From NCBI GenBank assembly GCA_964410505.1, contig CAYPGR010000002.1:62001-126000 (forward strand): 64,000 bases of DNA, given 5' to 3'. Origin of the DNA: UBA1361 sp041656375. Its GTDB lineage: Bacteria; Bacillota_I; Bacilli_A; RFN20; CAG-826. The position numbers were made by a program, and so were the translations under genes. Shown in pieces: positions 52,238 to 60,598 of this stretch. A model generated the notes under the pieces. The model did no database searches, had not been told where the DNA came from, and was given only the letters and a program-made list of their open reading frames with translations. The stretch's first letter is position 1, and each line of letters opens with the position of its first letter.

Positions 52238-53523
52238 TTAAGACTTTCGTCAGTGTCACCCTTGGTTGTAAGGTCAATGCTTACGAGGCCGATAGTTTAA
52301 CGAATGAACTGATCGGTGCTGGTTATTTACCCGCAAGCGGGGATGACCAAGTAGGGGTCGCCCTTATTAATACCTGTTCGGTGACAAGTAGTGCCGACGC
52401 CAAAAGTCGCCAACAAATTCGTAAACTCGCTAAAATGTATCCAGATGCCATTTTGGTGGTCATGGGTTGTTATTCCCAAATTAATTTAGAACTGGCCACG
52501 ACGATTCCTGAAATCAGTATTGTCGTTGGTACGAGTAATCGGACGAAAATACTTTCCTATATTAATGAGTATGAGCGGACTAAAAAGCAAATCATTGCGG
52601 TCAACCATGAAAGTCGGACGTTTAGTTACGAAGAACTAAAAGCAACAAGTGTCACGAAACATGCCCGTGCTTACTTAAAAATCCAAGACGGGTGTGATCA
52701 ATTTTGTACTTTTTGCATTATCCCATTAACGCGGGGTAAGTTACGTTCACGCGCTCCTGAGGATGTTGTAAAAGAAGCTAAAGCCCTTGTCGAAAAAGGA
52801 TATAAAGAAATTGTCTTAACGGGTATTCATACCGGTGCCTATGGGGTTGATCTCAAGGATACGTCCTTTACGGATATTGTTAAACTTATTCTTGATGCGT
52901 GTCCATCTTTATATAAATTACGGATTTCAAGCATTGAAGAAAATGAAATTGATGATGATTTACTTGCGCTCATGCGTAAAGATGATCGTTTAGCCAAACA
53001 TCTCCACATTCCCCTTCAAGCGGGAAGTGATACGATTTTAAAACGTATGAATCGTCACTATAACACGGCTCTTTTTCTTGAAAAGGTTACAAAAATTCGT
53101 CGCATCGTGGGGGATGTTGCCATTACCACGGACGTGATTGTCGGTTTTCCGGGCGAGACGGATGCTCTCTTCCAAGAAACGGTTGATTTTATTAAGAAAG
53201 TCAATTTTACCGAACTTCATGTTTTTCCGTATAGTGTCCGCAGTCGAACGCCAGCCGCTGGATTTAAAGATCAAGTTGACGCGATGATCAAAAAAGAAAG
53301 AGTCGCAACTTTAATTGATGTCAGTATGGCACTTAAAATGGCATATAGTCACCAATACAAGGGACAACGATTATCCTGCTTAATTGAAAGCCGCGAAGAA
53401 GGAACAAATCTTTATTGTGGCCATACGAGCAATTATCTTGATGTCAAAGTTGAAAGTGAAGTCGATTTGACCCATCAAGTGATTGATGTGATTTATGAAC
53501 CGAATTTAAGCCGGAAAATATAG
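52234..53523 (+). CDS. mtaB: tRNA t6A37 methylthiotransferase MtaB
   Basis: Converts t6A37 to ms2t6A in ANN-reading tRNAs. It is 429 aa. The N-terminal UPF0004 domain starts VTLGCKVNAYEAD with cysteines in NTCSV and MGCYSQ. The radical SAM cluster is CDQFCTFC. A TRAM domain closes the protein (about 370-429). LGCKVN separates MtaB from MiaB. The start overlaps the previous gene in ATGA. Confidence 0.95.
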   Translation: MIKTFVSVTLGCKVNAYEADSLTNELIGAGYLPASGDDQVGVALINTCSVTSSADAKSRQQIRKLAKMYPDAILVVMGCYSQINLELATTIPEISIVVGTSNRTKILSYINEYERTKKQIIAVNHESRTFSYEELKATSVTKHARAYLKIQDGCDQFCTFCIIPLTRGKLRSRAPEDVVKEAKALVEKGYKEIVLTGIHTGAYGVDLKDTSFTDIVKLILDACPSLYKLRISSIEENEIDDDLLALMRKDDRLAKHLHIPLQAGSDTILKRMNRHYNTALFLEKVTKIRRIVGDVAITTDVIVGFPGETDALFQETVDFIKKVNFTELHVFPYSVRSRTPAAGFKDQVDAMIKKERVATLIDVSMALKMAYSHQYKGQRLSCLIESREEGTNLYCGHTSNYLDVKVESEVDLTHQVIDVIYEPNLSRKI

Positions 53524-53603
53524 ACAGTGTATAAAAAATGCGCATCTAAAAAGTATCGTATAATCATCATTTAAATAATTTTACTATAAAATGTCTAAAT
53601 TTG

Positions 53604-53631
53604 TTGACACGGTCATAAAAATTGCTATAAT
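53604..53631 (+). promoter_or_regulatory. Strong rpmF promoter
   Basis: TTGACA (53604-53609), 16 bases, TATAAT (53626-53631) with extended -10 TGC (53623-53625). It is the closest to consensus in the window. Confidence 0.9.
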
Positions 53632-53657
53632 AACGCTAGTCAAGAAGGAGGATACTT

Positions 53658-53867
53658 ATGGCTGTTCAACAAAGAAGAACTTCAAAAACCAGAAAACGGT
53701 TACGTCGTACCCATTTTAAACTTGAAGTGACTGGTCTTACTACTTGCCCAAACTGCGGAACTTTAATTCGTGCGCACCACGTTTGTCCAAAATGCCACTA
53801 TTATGGTGGTAAAGACGTTATTACTAAAGAAGCTCCAAAAGCTGCTAAAAGTAAAGCCAAGAAATAA
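53658..53867 (+). CDS. rpmF: 50S ribosomal protein L32
   Basis: It is 69 aa. MAVQQRRTSKTRKRLRRTH is the conserved start. The zinc ribbon is complete with CPNC and CPKC, so this is the zinc-binding form. A lysine/alanine-rich tail extends it slightly. The ribosome site is AAGGAGG. The usual partner yceD is not upstream. A terminator follows. Confidence 0.97.
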   Translation: MAVQQRRTSKTRKRLRRTHFKLEVTGLTTCPNCGTLIRAHHVCPKCHYYGGKDVITKEAPKAAKSKAKK

Positions 53868-53890
53868 GTCCCCGCAACGGGAAATAGTAT

Positions 53891-53918
53891 AAAAAAGGAA
53901 GTAAAGCTTCCTTTTTTT
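53891..53918 (+). terminator. Terminator after rpmF
   Basis: AAAAAAGGAAG (53891-53901), 5-base loop, CTTCCTTTTTTT (53907-53918). A-rich 5' arm and T-run 3' arm could also act for the opposite strand. Confidence 0.88.
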
Positions 53919-53956
53919 CATTATGCACCCGTTTTGATGCCTAAATTTGCATAAAA

Positions 53957-53965
53957 TGGTAAAAT
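53957..53965 (+). promoter_or_regulatory. Extended -10 promoter for deoC
   Basis: TGG then TAAAAT (53960-53965), the same extended -10 form as pdp. ATG is 17 bases downstream, with CGGAGGA between. Confidence 0.55.
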
Positions 53966-53981
53966 TAATGCGGAGGAATAT

Positions 53982-54644
53982 ATGAAACTAAATAAACTAA
54001 TTGATCATACGCTTTTAAAAGCGGATGCAACCCCAAGTCAAATTACCAAGCTTTGTGAAGAGGCTATCGCCTTTGATTTTAAAAGTGTTTGTGTAAACCC
54101 AGGCTATGTCCCACTTGCAACAATGCTTCTTGCTGGAAGTGATGTACTTGTCTGCACGGTTATTGGTTTTCCCCTTGGTGCAACGAGTCGTGAAAGCAAA
54201 GTGCTTGAAGCAACGATTGCCGTTGAAGAAGGTGCTAAAGAGGTGGACATGGTCATTAATGTTGGCAAATTAAAAGCAGGACTTGATCTTGATGTCTTTA
54301 ATGAAATTCGCGATATTAAGCAAGCCGTTGGCCAAGATATCGTCCTTAAAGTGATTATTGAGACTGCATTATTAACTGACGAAGAGAAAGTACGGGCATG
54401 CCTTTTAAGCAAAAAAGCTGGGGCTGACTTTGTAAAAACAAGCACTGGTTTCTCAACTGGTGGCGCTACGGCGGAAGATATTGCGCTGATGCGTGCCACT
54501 GTAGGTCCTGATATGGGCGTTAAAGCAAGTGGTGGTGTTCGGACGATGGCTGATCTTGAAAAAATGGTCAAAGCGGGTGCAAACCGCATCGGAACGAGCA
54601 ATGGCGTGGCCTTCTTTAGTGGTAAAACCGGAGCCGGTTATTAA
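53982..54644 (+). CDS. deoC: Deoxyribose-phosphate aldolase
   Basis: Splits deoxyribose-5-phosphate to glyceraldehyde-3-phosphate and acetaldehyde. At 220 aa it is normal. LIDHTLLKADAT opens the barrel. VDMVINVG follows, then the Schiff-base lysine in DFVKTSTGF near residue 150. VKASGGVRT holds the second lysine. With pdp and cdd it forms a deoxynucleoside catabolic set, although the genes are in separate operons here. Confidence 0.95.
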   Translation: MKLNKLIDHTLLKADATPSQITKLCEEAIAFDFKSVCVNPGYVPLATMLLAGSDVLVCTVIGFPLGATSRESKVLEATIAVEEGAKEVDMVINVGKLKAGLDLDVFNEIRDIKQAVGQDIVLKVIIETALLTDEEKVRACLLSKKAGADFVKTSTGFSTGGATAEDIALMRATVGPDMGVKASGGVRTMADLEKMVKAGANRIGTSNGVAFFSGKTGAGY

Positions 54645-54654
54645 TTGATCGTTC

Positions 54655-55137
54655 ATGGCTAAATATTATAAAGCAAAACGTTATCTCTATTATTTTATCG
54701 CCGGTCTATTTTTATCACTTGCCATTTTAGGGTTATGGATTGGTCTATTACTTAATACCTCGGGTTCAAAACCGGGTGATATTGTCCTCCTTGCCCTCTT
54801 GTTTGTCATGATTATTGGTGGTCAAATAGTTTTCTTGGTTATTTATCTACGGCGTCCGAATATGCTCCTTTCGTTTGATGATGACGAAGTCATCATTTAT
54901 CTTACGAGACATAAAGAGGTGAAGATTCCATTTAGCGAACTTAGTTCATTTGGAAAAATTCGGCGTAACATCGTCGTGATCACCAAGAAAAATGAGGTCA
55001 TTATGCTTCGTTTTCTCAAAGCGGATACTGAAGCAGAAGCGGCGCTTAAATTAGCGCTTAATGTCTTCATTAATAATCATCCTGACCGTTATTTTTCCCC
55101 TAATCTTCTTAATCAAGATGATATGGCTAAGAAATAA
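54655..55137 (+). CDS. Two-segment membrane protein, unknown
   Basis: A 160-aa protein with two hydrophobic segments (about residues 11-33 and 42-64). A soluble C-terminal part follows (about 70-145), whose alternating strands (MLLSFDDDEVIIYL, KEVKIPFSELSSF, RNIVVITKKNEVIMLRF) look like a small beta-rich, PH-like domain. I do not recognise a named family with confidence. It follows deoC by 10 bases without a clear ribosome site. Confidence 0.6.
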   Translation: MAKYYKAKRYLYYFIAGLFLSLAILGLWIGLLLNTSGSKPGDIVLLALLFVMIIGGQIVFLVIYLRRPNMLLSFDDDEVIIYLTRHKEVKIPFSELSSFGKIRRNIVVITKKNEVIMLRFLKADTEAEAALKLALNVFINNHPDRYFSPNLLNQDDMAKK

Positions 55138-55167
55138 ACAAAAAGTCATTAATTTGCAATAGTACCC

Positions 55168-55195
55168 TTGCATTATTTCTTAAATTACATATAAT
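55168..55195 (+). promoter_or_regulatory. rpsU promoter
   Basis: TTGCAT (55168-55173), 16 bases, TATAAT (55190-55195). GGAAGGGG (55215-55222) is the ribosome site. Confidence 0.7.
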
Positions 55196-55231
55196 TATTA
55201 ACAGCAACTAGCAACGGAAGGGGTGACTCGC

Positions 55232-55411
55232 ATGCCAAAAACATTTGTACGTGATAATGAATCATTAGATGAAGCATTAAAACGGTTTAAACGACAAGTT
55301 AATAAAGCAGGTGTCCTTTCTGAAACTAAGAAACGTCAATTCTACTTAAAACCAGGGCTTAAACGGAAACTTAAATCCGAAACCGCTCGTCGTAAAGCAC
55401 GTAAAGGCTAA
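55232..55411 (+). CDS. rpsU: 30S ribosomal protein S21
   Basis: A 59-aa, very basic protein. MPKTFVRDNESLDEALKRFK matches the family start, and RQFYLKPGLKRKLKSE its middle. ATG 55232 is preferred to GTG 55223, which overlaps the ribosome site. It is monocistronic: its own promoter is upstream and a terminator directly downstream. Confidence 0.94.
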   Translation: MPKTFVRDNESLDEALKRFKRQVNKAGVLSETKKRQFYLKPGLKRKLKSETARRKARKG

Positions 55412-55420
55412 ATCACAAAT

Positions 55421-55442
55421 ACCCACTTCGGTGGGTTTTTTT
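55421..55442 (+). terminator. Terminator after rpsU
   Basis: ACCCAC (55421-55426), tetraloop TTCG, GTGGGT (55431-55436), then a T-run. UUCG-capped, stable. Confidence 0.9.
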
Positions 55443-55478
55443 GTATATAAAATGCCGTTTTAACTTGTATTTCTTAAT

Positions 55479-56636
55479 ATGAAACTAAAACGGTACTTAT
55501 TAAAGCAAATTAAAAAAGATGATTGTGGTGTCACGACCTTCCGTATGTTACTTGCATTCGTTTACAAAAATCCACGTTATTTAACAATGTCTGTATCTTC
55601 AAACCTAGATAACTTTCTGGTGATGAAGAAGTTATTAGCAGAACATGGCGTGAAAGTTACTGGTTACGCCCTCACAAACAAAGAGATGCTGACCAACATT
55701 AATCAGCCGTTCATTATGCAAATTAAGGAAGGCGGGATCAACCATTTCGTTCTGGCAAAACGCAAAAAGTCCTATATTGAAATTAACGATCCAAAGGGAC
55801 AACACTATTATTTCCCTCTTAAAACGCTTCATAAGTATAATATTAGTAATATTTTAGTAGTAGATGATGTAGATATTCCCTTGAAATCGCCAATTAAACC
55901 AAAAATGATACCGATAAAGCATTTTTTGTTGTCAGCATTATTTTTACTCTCAATCTCAATTGGGATGGCCTTTGTTGGTTATCAGGGACTAGAATTTATT
56001 GCTTACGCTTTTTTCACCCTTGCTGCAATTATTAAAATTCTCGAGCAAACGTATTTATTAAAAGGGTTTATTCATTTTGACTATATGATGGTAGGTCCAC
56101 GTTTGGTGACGATAAATCGACAATTTGATCAAGAATTTTTAGCCCTTCAGAAGGCTAAAGAAGTGGCCTTTTCCCATCCATTAGCAACCTTTTCAACACT
56201 CACAACCACCTTATTGATGTTAGGACTCCTGATCATAAATCACCCGTCTCTCGTAATCATTTCGATTTTTTGTGGGCTGGCTGCAATTTATCTAAATCGG
56301 CTGATTAACACCTCTGGTGCGGATGCTTGGCAACTTGATTATGATTTACATAAGTTGTGGCGCGTTCCACACGAAAAAAGGCAATCACTTTATGAAAAAA
56401 TAGTTTGTTCCTCACACAAACTAGCGAAGAAACAAACCTTTACGAATAGTATTATCATATTTTTGATTGCCGGTTTTATTCTTTTACTCATGACTTTTAC
56501 AAAGACGTATTCCCTCAACTATTTTCTTTTCTATTTTTTTGGATTTTGTTACTTTTATAGTGAGGTAAAAAAACTCATAAACTTGCTTCAAAATAAAAGT
56601 GCATATTATCAAGCAATTAATATCTTACAGCACTAA
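55479..56636 (+). CDS. C39-peptidase domain fused to membrane segments, no ATPase domain
   Basis: A 385-aa protein. Residues 1-130 look like the C39 cysteine peptidase domain that trims double-glycine leaders in bacteriocin/peptide ABC exporters. Q10 is the oxyanion residue, C16 the nucleophile (KKDDCGVTT), H89 (NHFVLA) and D104 (NDPKG) complete the site with family spacing. After about residue 148 come roughly six hydrophobic segments like an exporter membrane domain. The chain then stops: no Walker A, signature or Walker B is present, so the usual C-terminal ATPase is missing, and none is encoded next to it. There is no ribosome site. The role is unknown; it could be peptide processing or a reduced exporter. 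Confidence 0.65.
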   Translation: MKLKRYLLKQIKKDDCGVTTFRMLLAFVYKNPRYLTMSVSSNLDNFLVMKKLLAEHGVKVTGYALTNKEMLTNINQPFIMQIKEGGINHFVLAKRKKSYIEINDPKGQHYYFPLKTLHKYNISNILVVDDVDIPLKSPIKPKMIPIKHFLLSALFLLSISIGMAFVGYQGLEFIAYAFFTLAAIIKILEQTYLLKGFIHFDYMMVGPRLVTINRQFDQEFLALQKAKEVAFSHPLATFSTLTTTLLMLGLLIINHPSLVIISIFCGLAAIYLNRLINTSGADAWQLDYDLHKLWRVPHEKRQSLYEKIVCSSHKLAKKQTFTNSIIIFLIAGFILLLMTFTKTYSLNYFLFYFFGFCYFYSEVKKLINLLQNKSAYYQAINILQH

Positions 56637-56652
56637 TTTATGGTTTAACCTA

Positions 56653-56661
56653 TGTTAAAAT
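56653..56661 (+). promoter_or_regulatory. Extended -10 for ybeY, leaderless arrangement
   Basis: TGT then TAAAAT (56656-56661), 7 bases before ATG 56669. No Shine-Dalgarno between them. Confidence 0.5.
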
Positions 56662-56668
56662 ATATTGT

Positions 56669-57142
56669 ATGAATAAACTAAACCTTGAGTTTTATGATGA
56701 TTATCGTCCACTATACGGTAAATATCGCCCTATTTTTAAGCGGATTTATGAAAAGACACTTAAACTTCACGGTATTACTAAAGGTGAGTTCTTATTAGAA
56801 GTTTCAATTGTTGATGAAGAAACAATTCAAAATGTGAATCGTGATTACCGTGGTAAGGATAAAGTAACCGATGTCATCTCGTTTGCATTTAATGATGAGG
56901 TTCCTGGCGAGCTTCAAATTATCGATGCGCCACTTACACATCTGGGGGCAATTTTGATTTGTGCCCCACGTGCGATTGAACAAGCGACAGAGTATGGCCA
57001 TGACGAGCGAAGGGAATTTAAATTTCTTTTTGTTCATGGATTGCTTCATCTACTAGGCTATGATCATGAGACAAAGGAAGATGAAGAAGTGATGTTTAAT
57101 TTACAAGATAAAATCATAGGAAAAAGGGGTAAAAATAGATGA
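56669..57142 (+). CDS. ybeY: Endoribonuclease YbeY
   Basis: Metal-dependent RNase of 16S 3'-end maturation and ribosome quality control. It is 157 aa. The zinc motif HGLLHLLGYDH is intact near residue 118. NRDYRGKDKVTDVISF is the other family block. The start has no Shine-Dalgarno and appears leaderless. It opens the ybeY-cdd-era-recO operon; dgkA, often between ybeY and cdd in Bacilli, is absent. Confidence 0.95.
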   Translation: MNKLNLEFYDDYRPLYGKYRPIFKRIYEKTLKLHGITKGEFLLEVSIVDEETIQNVNRDYRGKDKVTDVISFAFNDEVPGELQIIDAPLTHLGAILICAPRAIEQATEYGHDERREFKFLFVHGLLHLLGYDHETKEDEEVMFNLQDKIIGKRGKNR

Positions 57143-57537
57143 AAAAAGAAGAATTAATTGCGTTAGCAAAAGACGCTCGCAATAGAGCCTATGTACCATA
57201 TTCAAAATTTCAAGTTGGTGCTGCGCTTTTAACAAAAGATGGCAAGGTATATCAAGGGGCAAACATTGAAAACGCTAGCTATCCACTTTGTATGTGTGCG
57301 GAACGCAATGCGCTTTATAATGCAATGATGCACGGCGAAAAGAAAGATAACTTTGTGGCTATGGCAGTCACTGGTAAAACCGCGGGACCAATTAGTCCTT
57401 GTGGAGCCTGCCGTCAAGTACTAAGCGAACTTTTCCCAAAAGACGCGCCGATTTATTTAACGAATTTAGACAATGCTTTGCAAGAAACAAATGTATTAGA
57501 ACTCCTTCCTTTTGCATTTGATGATTCCGATCTATGA
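57139..57537 (+). CDS. cdd: Cytidine deaminase
   Basis: Deaminates cytidine and deoxycytidine to (deoxy)uridine. At 132 aa it is normal. Zinc ligands and catalytic glutamate are in CAERNAL and PCGACRQ. PYSKFQVGAAL and GANIENASYP bind substrate. It overlaps ybeY and era by 4 bases each (ATGA). Its product can be used by the Pdp encoded at 24.7 kb. Confidence 0.96.
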   Translation: MKKEELIALAKDARNRAYVPYSKFQVGAALLTKDGKVYQGANIENASYPLCMCAERNALYNAMMHGEKKDNFVAMAVTGKTAGPISPCGACRQVLSELFPKDAPIYLTNLDNALQETNVLELLPFAFDDSDL

Positions 57538-58409
57538 TTAAAAGTGGCTTTGTAACGATTGCAGGGCGGCCTAACGCTGGTAAAAGCACGCTTTTAAATA
57601 CGATTTTAAATGAGAAAAGGGCGATTGTGACCCCTAAACCTCAAACGACAAATCGGAATATCCAAGGGGTTTACAATGATTTAAGGGGTCAAATAGTCTT
57701 TATTGATACACCTGGAATTCATAAACCGAAGACCGTTTATGGCGAGCATTTAAATAAGCAAGCCTATCATGGTATTCGCGGAAGTGAACTTACTTTACTT
57801 GTTGTGGACGCAAGTGTGCCTTATGGTCCTGGCGATGAATATTTATTTCAAAAACTTAAAATCGACCATGATTTGATTGTGGTCATGACGAAAATTGATC
57901 TTGCAAAAGCAGATGATGTGAATCTGATCAAAGAAAAGTGGACCCAAAATTATCCAAATGCTCCGATTATTGAAGTGAGTAGTGTGCGCCACTTTAACAT
58001 AAGTGAACTTATCACACTCATTTTTGAAAAACTGGATTTTGGACCAACCTATTTCCCTGAACCGGAAGATTATGAAATTAAACTCGAACAATACATTAAT
58101 GAAATAGTTCGTGAAAAAATCATTATGCTCACCCACGAAGAAATCCCCTATAGTGTCGCGGTTACAGTTGATTACCTCAACAAAAGTGAGAAAAAAGTTG
58201 AAGCCTATTTGACGGTTTATTGTGAAAAAGAAAGTCAAAAAGGCATTCTCATTGGTAAAGGGGCGAAAATGATAAAACGTATTCGGCTTCAAGCTCAATA
58301 TGAACTTAGTGAATTTCTCAAAAAAGATGTTCTATTAGAATTACTCGTTAAAGTCGAACCAATGTGGCGTAGTGATCCCAAAATATTAAAAAAACTATTG
58401 GGTGTGTAA
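57534..58409 (+). CDS. era: GTPase Era
   Basis: Ribosome-assembly GTPase that binds the 16S 3' end. It is 291 aa. G1 is GRPNAGKSTL, G3 DTPGIH, G4 TKID. The C-terminal KH domain has GILIGKGAKMIKRI. It overlaps cdd by 4 bases and recO by 1. With ybeY and rsmE it forms part of the 30S maturation set. Confidence 0.97.
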   Translation: MIKSGFVTIAGRPNAGKSTLLNTILNEKRAIVTPKPQTTNRNIQGVYNDLRGQIVFIDTPGIHKPKTVYGEHLNKQAYHGIRGSELTLLVVDASVPYGPGDEYLFQKLKIDHDLIVVMTKIDLAKADDVNLIKEKWTQNYPNAPIIEVSSVRHFNISELITLIFEKLDFGPTYFPEPEDYEIKLEQYINEIVREKIIMLTHEEIPYSVAVTVDYLNKSEKKVEAYLTVYCEKESQKGILIGKGAKMIKRIRLQAQYELSEFLKKDVLLELLVKVEPMWRSDPKILKKLLGV

Positions 58410-59113
58410 TGGAAGTTGTTATTACCCGTTTAACGCCTTATAAAGAAAAAGATTATATTGTGAATGCTTTAAGTGCGGAAGGTTTCATCACCTTTCGTGC
58501 GAGTGGGGCGCTTGGCGTTAAAAGTAAATTCGCCGGTAAACTTTTTTTATATGCGTTCGTTGATATTGAAGTCAAGGACACAAAACTTGGTTATTCACTG
58601 ACTAATATCGAAAGTCTCAATAATATTGCGAAAATCTTCACTGATTACAATAAGATTATCGCCTTAAATTTAATTGGTGAAATTATTCAAAAAACCATTA
58701 AAGATGATGAAAGTGCGATTGAAACATTTTCTTTGGTAAAAAATGTGCTCAAGGGATTGCCAACAACCAATCATCTTTATTCAATGATCTACCTCTTTAT
58801 ATCAAATTTGTTGCGGCTCCTTGGTTTGGGCCTTGTCGTTGATAAATGCGTGAGCTGCGGCAAAAAGGAAGCGATCATTGGCGTTGATTATTACCGAGGC
58901 GGACTCATCTGTGGCAACTGTGCAAATCAAGACACCATGTATTTGAGTCCTGAATCAATCAAGATTCTCCGTTATGCCTTTATGATCGATGAAGAACAAC
59001 TGTTTCGTCATGAATTTGAGACGCAAGAAGTAAAAGAATTACTAAAGCGTATCATCAAACAAATAGAAGAAACCTACAACTTTAAAATTATTAGTAATGA
59101 TCTACTAAGTTAA
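58409..59113 (+). CDS. recO: DNA repair protein RecO
   Basis: Loads RecA at gaps with RecR. It is 234 aa, slightly shorter than the typical 240-255. The N-terminal OB fold starts EVVITRLTPYKEKDYIVNAL. The helical C part has a complete zinc site, CVSCG and CGNC. It starts on the last base of the era stop codon. The era-recO-glyQS order is standard for Bacillota. Confidence 0.94.
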   Translation: MEVVITRLTPYKEKDYIVNALSAEGFITFRASGALGVKSKFAGKLFLYAFVDIEVKDTKLGYSLTNIESLNNIAKIFTDYNKIIALNLIGEIIQKTIKDDESAIETFSLVKNVLKGLPTTNHLYSMIYLFISNLLRLLGLGLVVDKCVSCGKKEAIIGVDYYRGGLICGNCANQDTMYLSPESIKILRYAFMIDEEQLFRHEFETQEVKELLKRIIKQIEETYNFKIISNDLLS

Positions 59114-59134
59114 TTTCACTACACTCATAATGGG

Positions 59135-59163
59135 TTGACAAAAACACCTATTTGAGATATATT
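59135..59163 (+). promoter_or_regulatory. Promoter upstream of glyQS
   Basis: TTGACA (59135-59140), 17 bases, TATATT (59158-59163). No T-box lies between it and the gene, unlike alaS. Confidence 0.78.
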
Positions 59164-59192
59164 ATTTTTTGTTATGGAATCGCGGAGGAATT

Positions 59193-60566
59193 ATGCATAA
59201 ACATTCATTTGAAAAAATTGTCAACCATCTTATTGTCAGTGGCTTTGTCTATCAAGGCAGTGAAATTTATGGGGGACTAAGCAACAGTTGGGACTATGGT
59301 CCATTAGGCACCAGTGTCAAAAATAGTATTAGTCAATTATGGTGGAAGAAGTTCGTGACTGAATCAACCCTGAACGTCGGGATTGATGCGGCGATATTAA
59401 TGAATCCACGTGTTTGGCAAGCGACGGGCCACGTCACGACGTTTAATGATCCCTTGATTGACTGCAAATCATGTAAAGCCCGGCACCGGGCTGATCAATT
59501 GATTGAAAGCCAAATGAAGGATGCAAATGTCGCTGGATTTACTAATGAACAATTAATGGCATTTATTCGTGATAATAACATTAAATGTAGTGTGTGTGGG
59601 AAGCAAGATTTCACAGATATTCGCAAGTTCAATATGATGTTTAAGACACATATTGGGGTTACAGAAGATAGTCAAAGTGAAGTATACTTACGACCCGAGA
59701 CCGCTCAAGGTGTTTTTGTAAACTTTAAAAATGTCCAACGGACGATGCGAAAAAAAGTGCCGTTTGGGATTGCAAACATTGGTAAAGCCTTCAGAAACGA
59801 AATAACACCAGGGAATTTCACCTTTAGAACCCGTGAATTCACGCAAATGGAACTTGAATTTTTCTGTAAACCAGGAACCGATCTAGAATGGTTTAAGTAT
59901 TGGAAAGATTACTGTATCAAGTTTGTGCAAGATTTAGGCATTAAAGCTGAAAACCTTCGCTTTAGAGACCATTCTCAAGACGAACTTAGTTTTTACTCGC
60001 TTGCGACCACGGATATTGAATACTTATTCCCATTTGGTTGGGGTGAAATATGGGGGATTGCTGATCGGACCGACTATGATTTAAAACAACATATGAAACA
60101 TAGTGGTGAAAATTTTGAATATCTTGACCCTGAAACGAATGAACGGTATGTACCTTATTGTGTTGAACCAAGTGTTGGCCTTGACCGGTTATTGCTGATG
60201 ACGCTCGTTGATAGTTATGATGAAGAAGAACTTGAAAATGATACAAGAATCGTCTTGCGTTTGGCACCGCACCTTGCCCCTTATCAAGTCGCAGTCTTGC
60301 CTCTTCAAAAAAATAAACTAGGTGATAAAGCCACGGAAGTCTTTTCTAAGTTAGTAAAACAATTTAGAACAGTTTATGATGAAACAGCCTCCATTGGTAA
60401 ACGCTACCGCCGTCAAGATGCGATCGGAACACCCTTCTGTGTGACAATCGACTTTGATACGTTGGAAGATGAAACCGTCACCATTCGGGAACGGGACTCT
60501 ATGACCCAAATTAGACTCCATCTTACTGAGGTCGAGGGTTATATCCGCTCTAAAGTAAATATTTAG
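59193..60566 (+). CDS. glyQS: Glycine-tRNA ligase (dimeric class II type)
   Basis: It is 457 aa, the alpha-2 type also found in Mycoplasma and Gram-positives. GSEIYGGLSNSWDYGPLG is the conserved start. YLRPETAQGVFVNF, FRNEITP and FTFRTREFTQMELEFF are class II motifs. PSVGLDRLL is motif 3. The anticodon domain fills the last 110 residues. ATG 59193 follows CGGAGGA; the in-frame ATG at 59169 would fall in the leader. Confidence 0.95.
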   Translation: MHKHSFEKIVNHLIVSGFVYQGSEIYGGLSNSWDYGPLGTSVKNSISQLWWKKFVTESTLNVGIDAAILMNPRVWQATGHVTTFNDPLIDCKSCKARHRADQLIESQMKDANVAGFTNEQLMAFIRDNNIKCSVCGKQDFTDIRKFNMMFKTHIGVTEDSQSEVYLRPETAQGVFVNFKNVQRTMRKKVPFGIANIGKAFRNEITPGNFTFRTREFTQMELEFFCKPGTDLEWFKYWKDYCIKFVQDLGIKAENLRFRDHSQDELSFYSLATTDIEYLFPFGWGEIWGIADRTDYDLKQHMKHSGENFEYLDPETNERYVPYCVEPSVGLDRLLLMTLVDSYDEEELENDTRIVLRLAPHLAPYQVAVLPLQKNKLGDKATEVFSKLVKQFRTVYDETASIGKRYRRQDAIGTPFCVTIDFDTLEDETVTIRERDSMTQIRLHLTEVEGYIRSKVNI

Positions 60567-60598
60567 TAGATTTTAAGTAATAAAATAGGAGAAATGCT

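Noticed and set aside
59100..59192. A second T-box before glyQS
   Set aside because: The leader is under 40 bases after the promoter and has no TGGNACC bulge.
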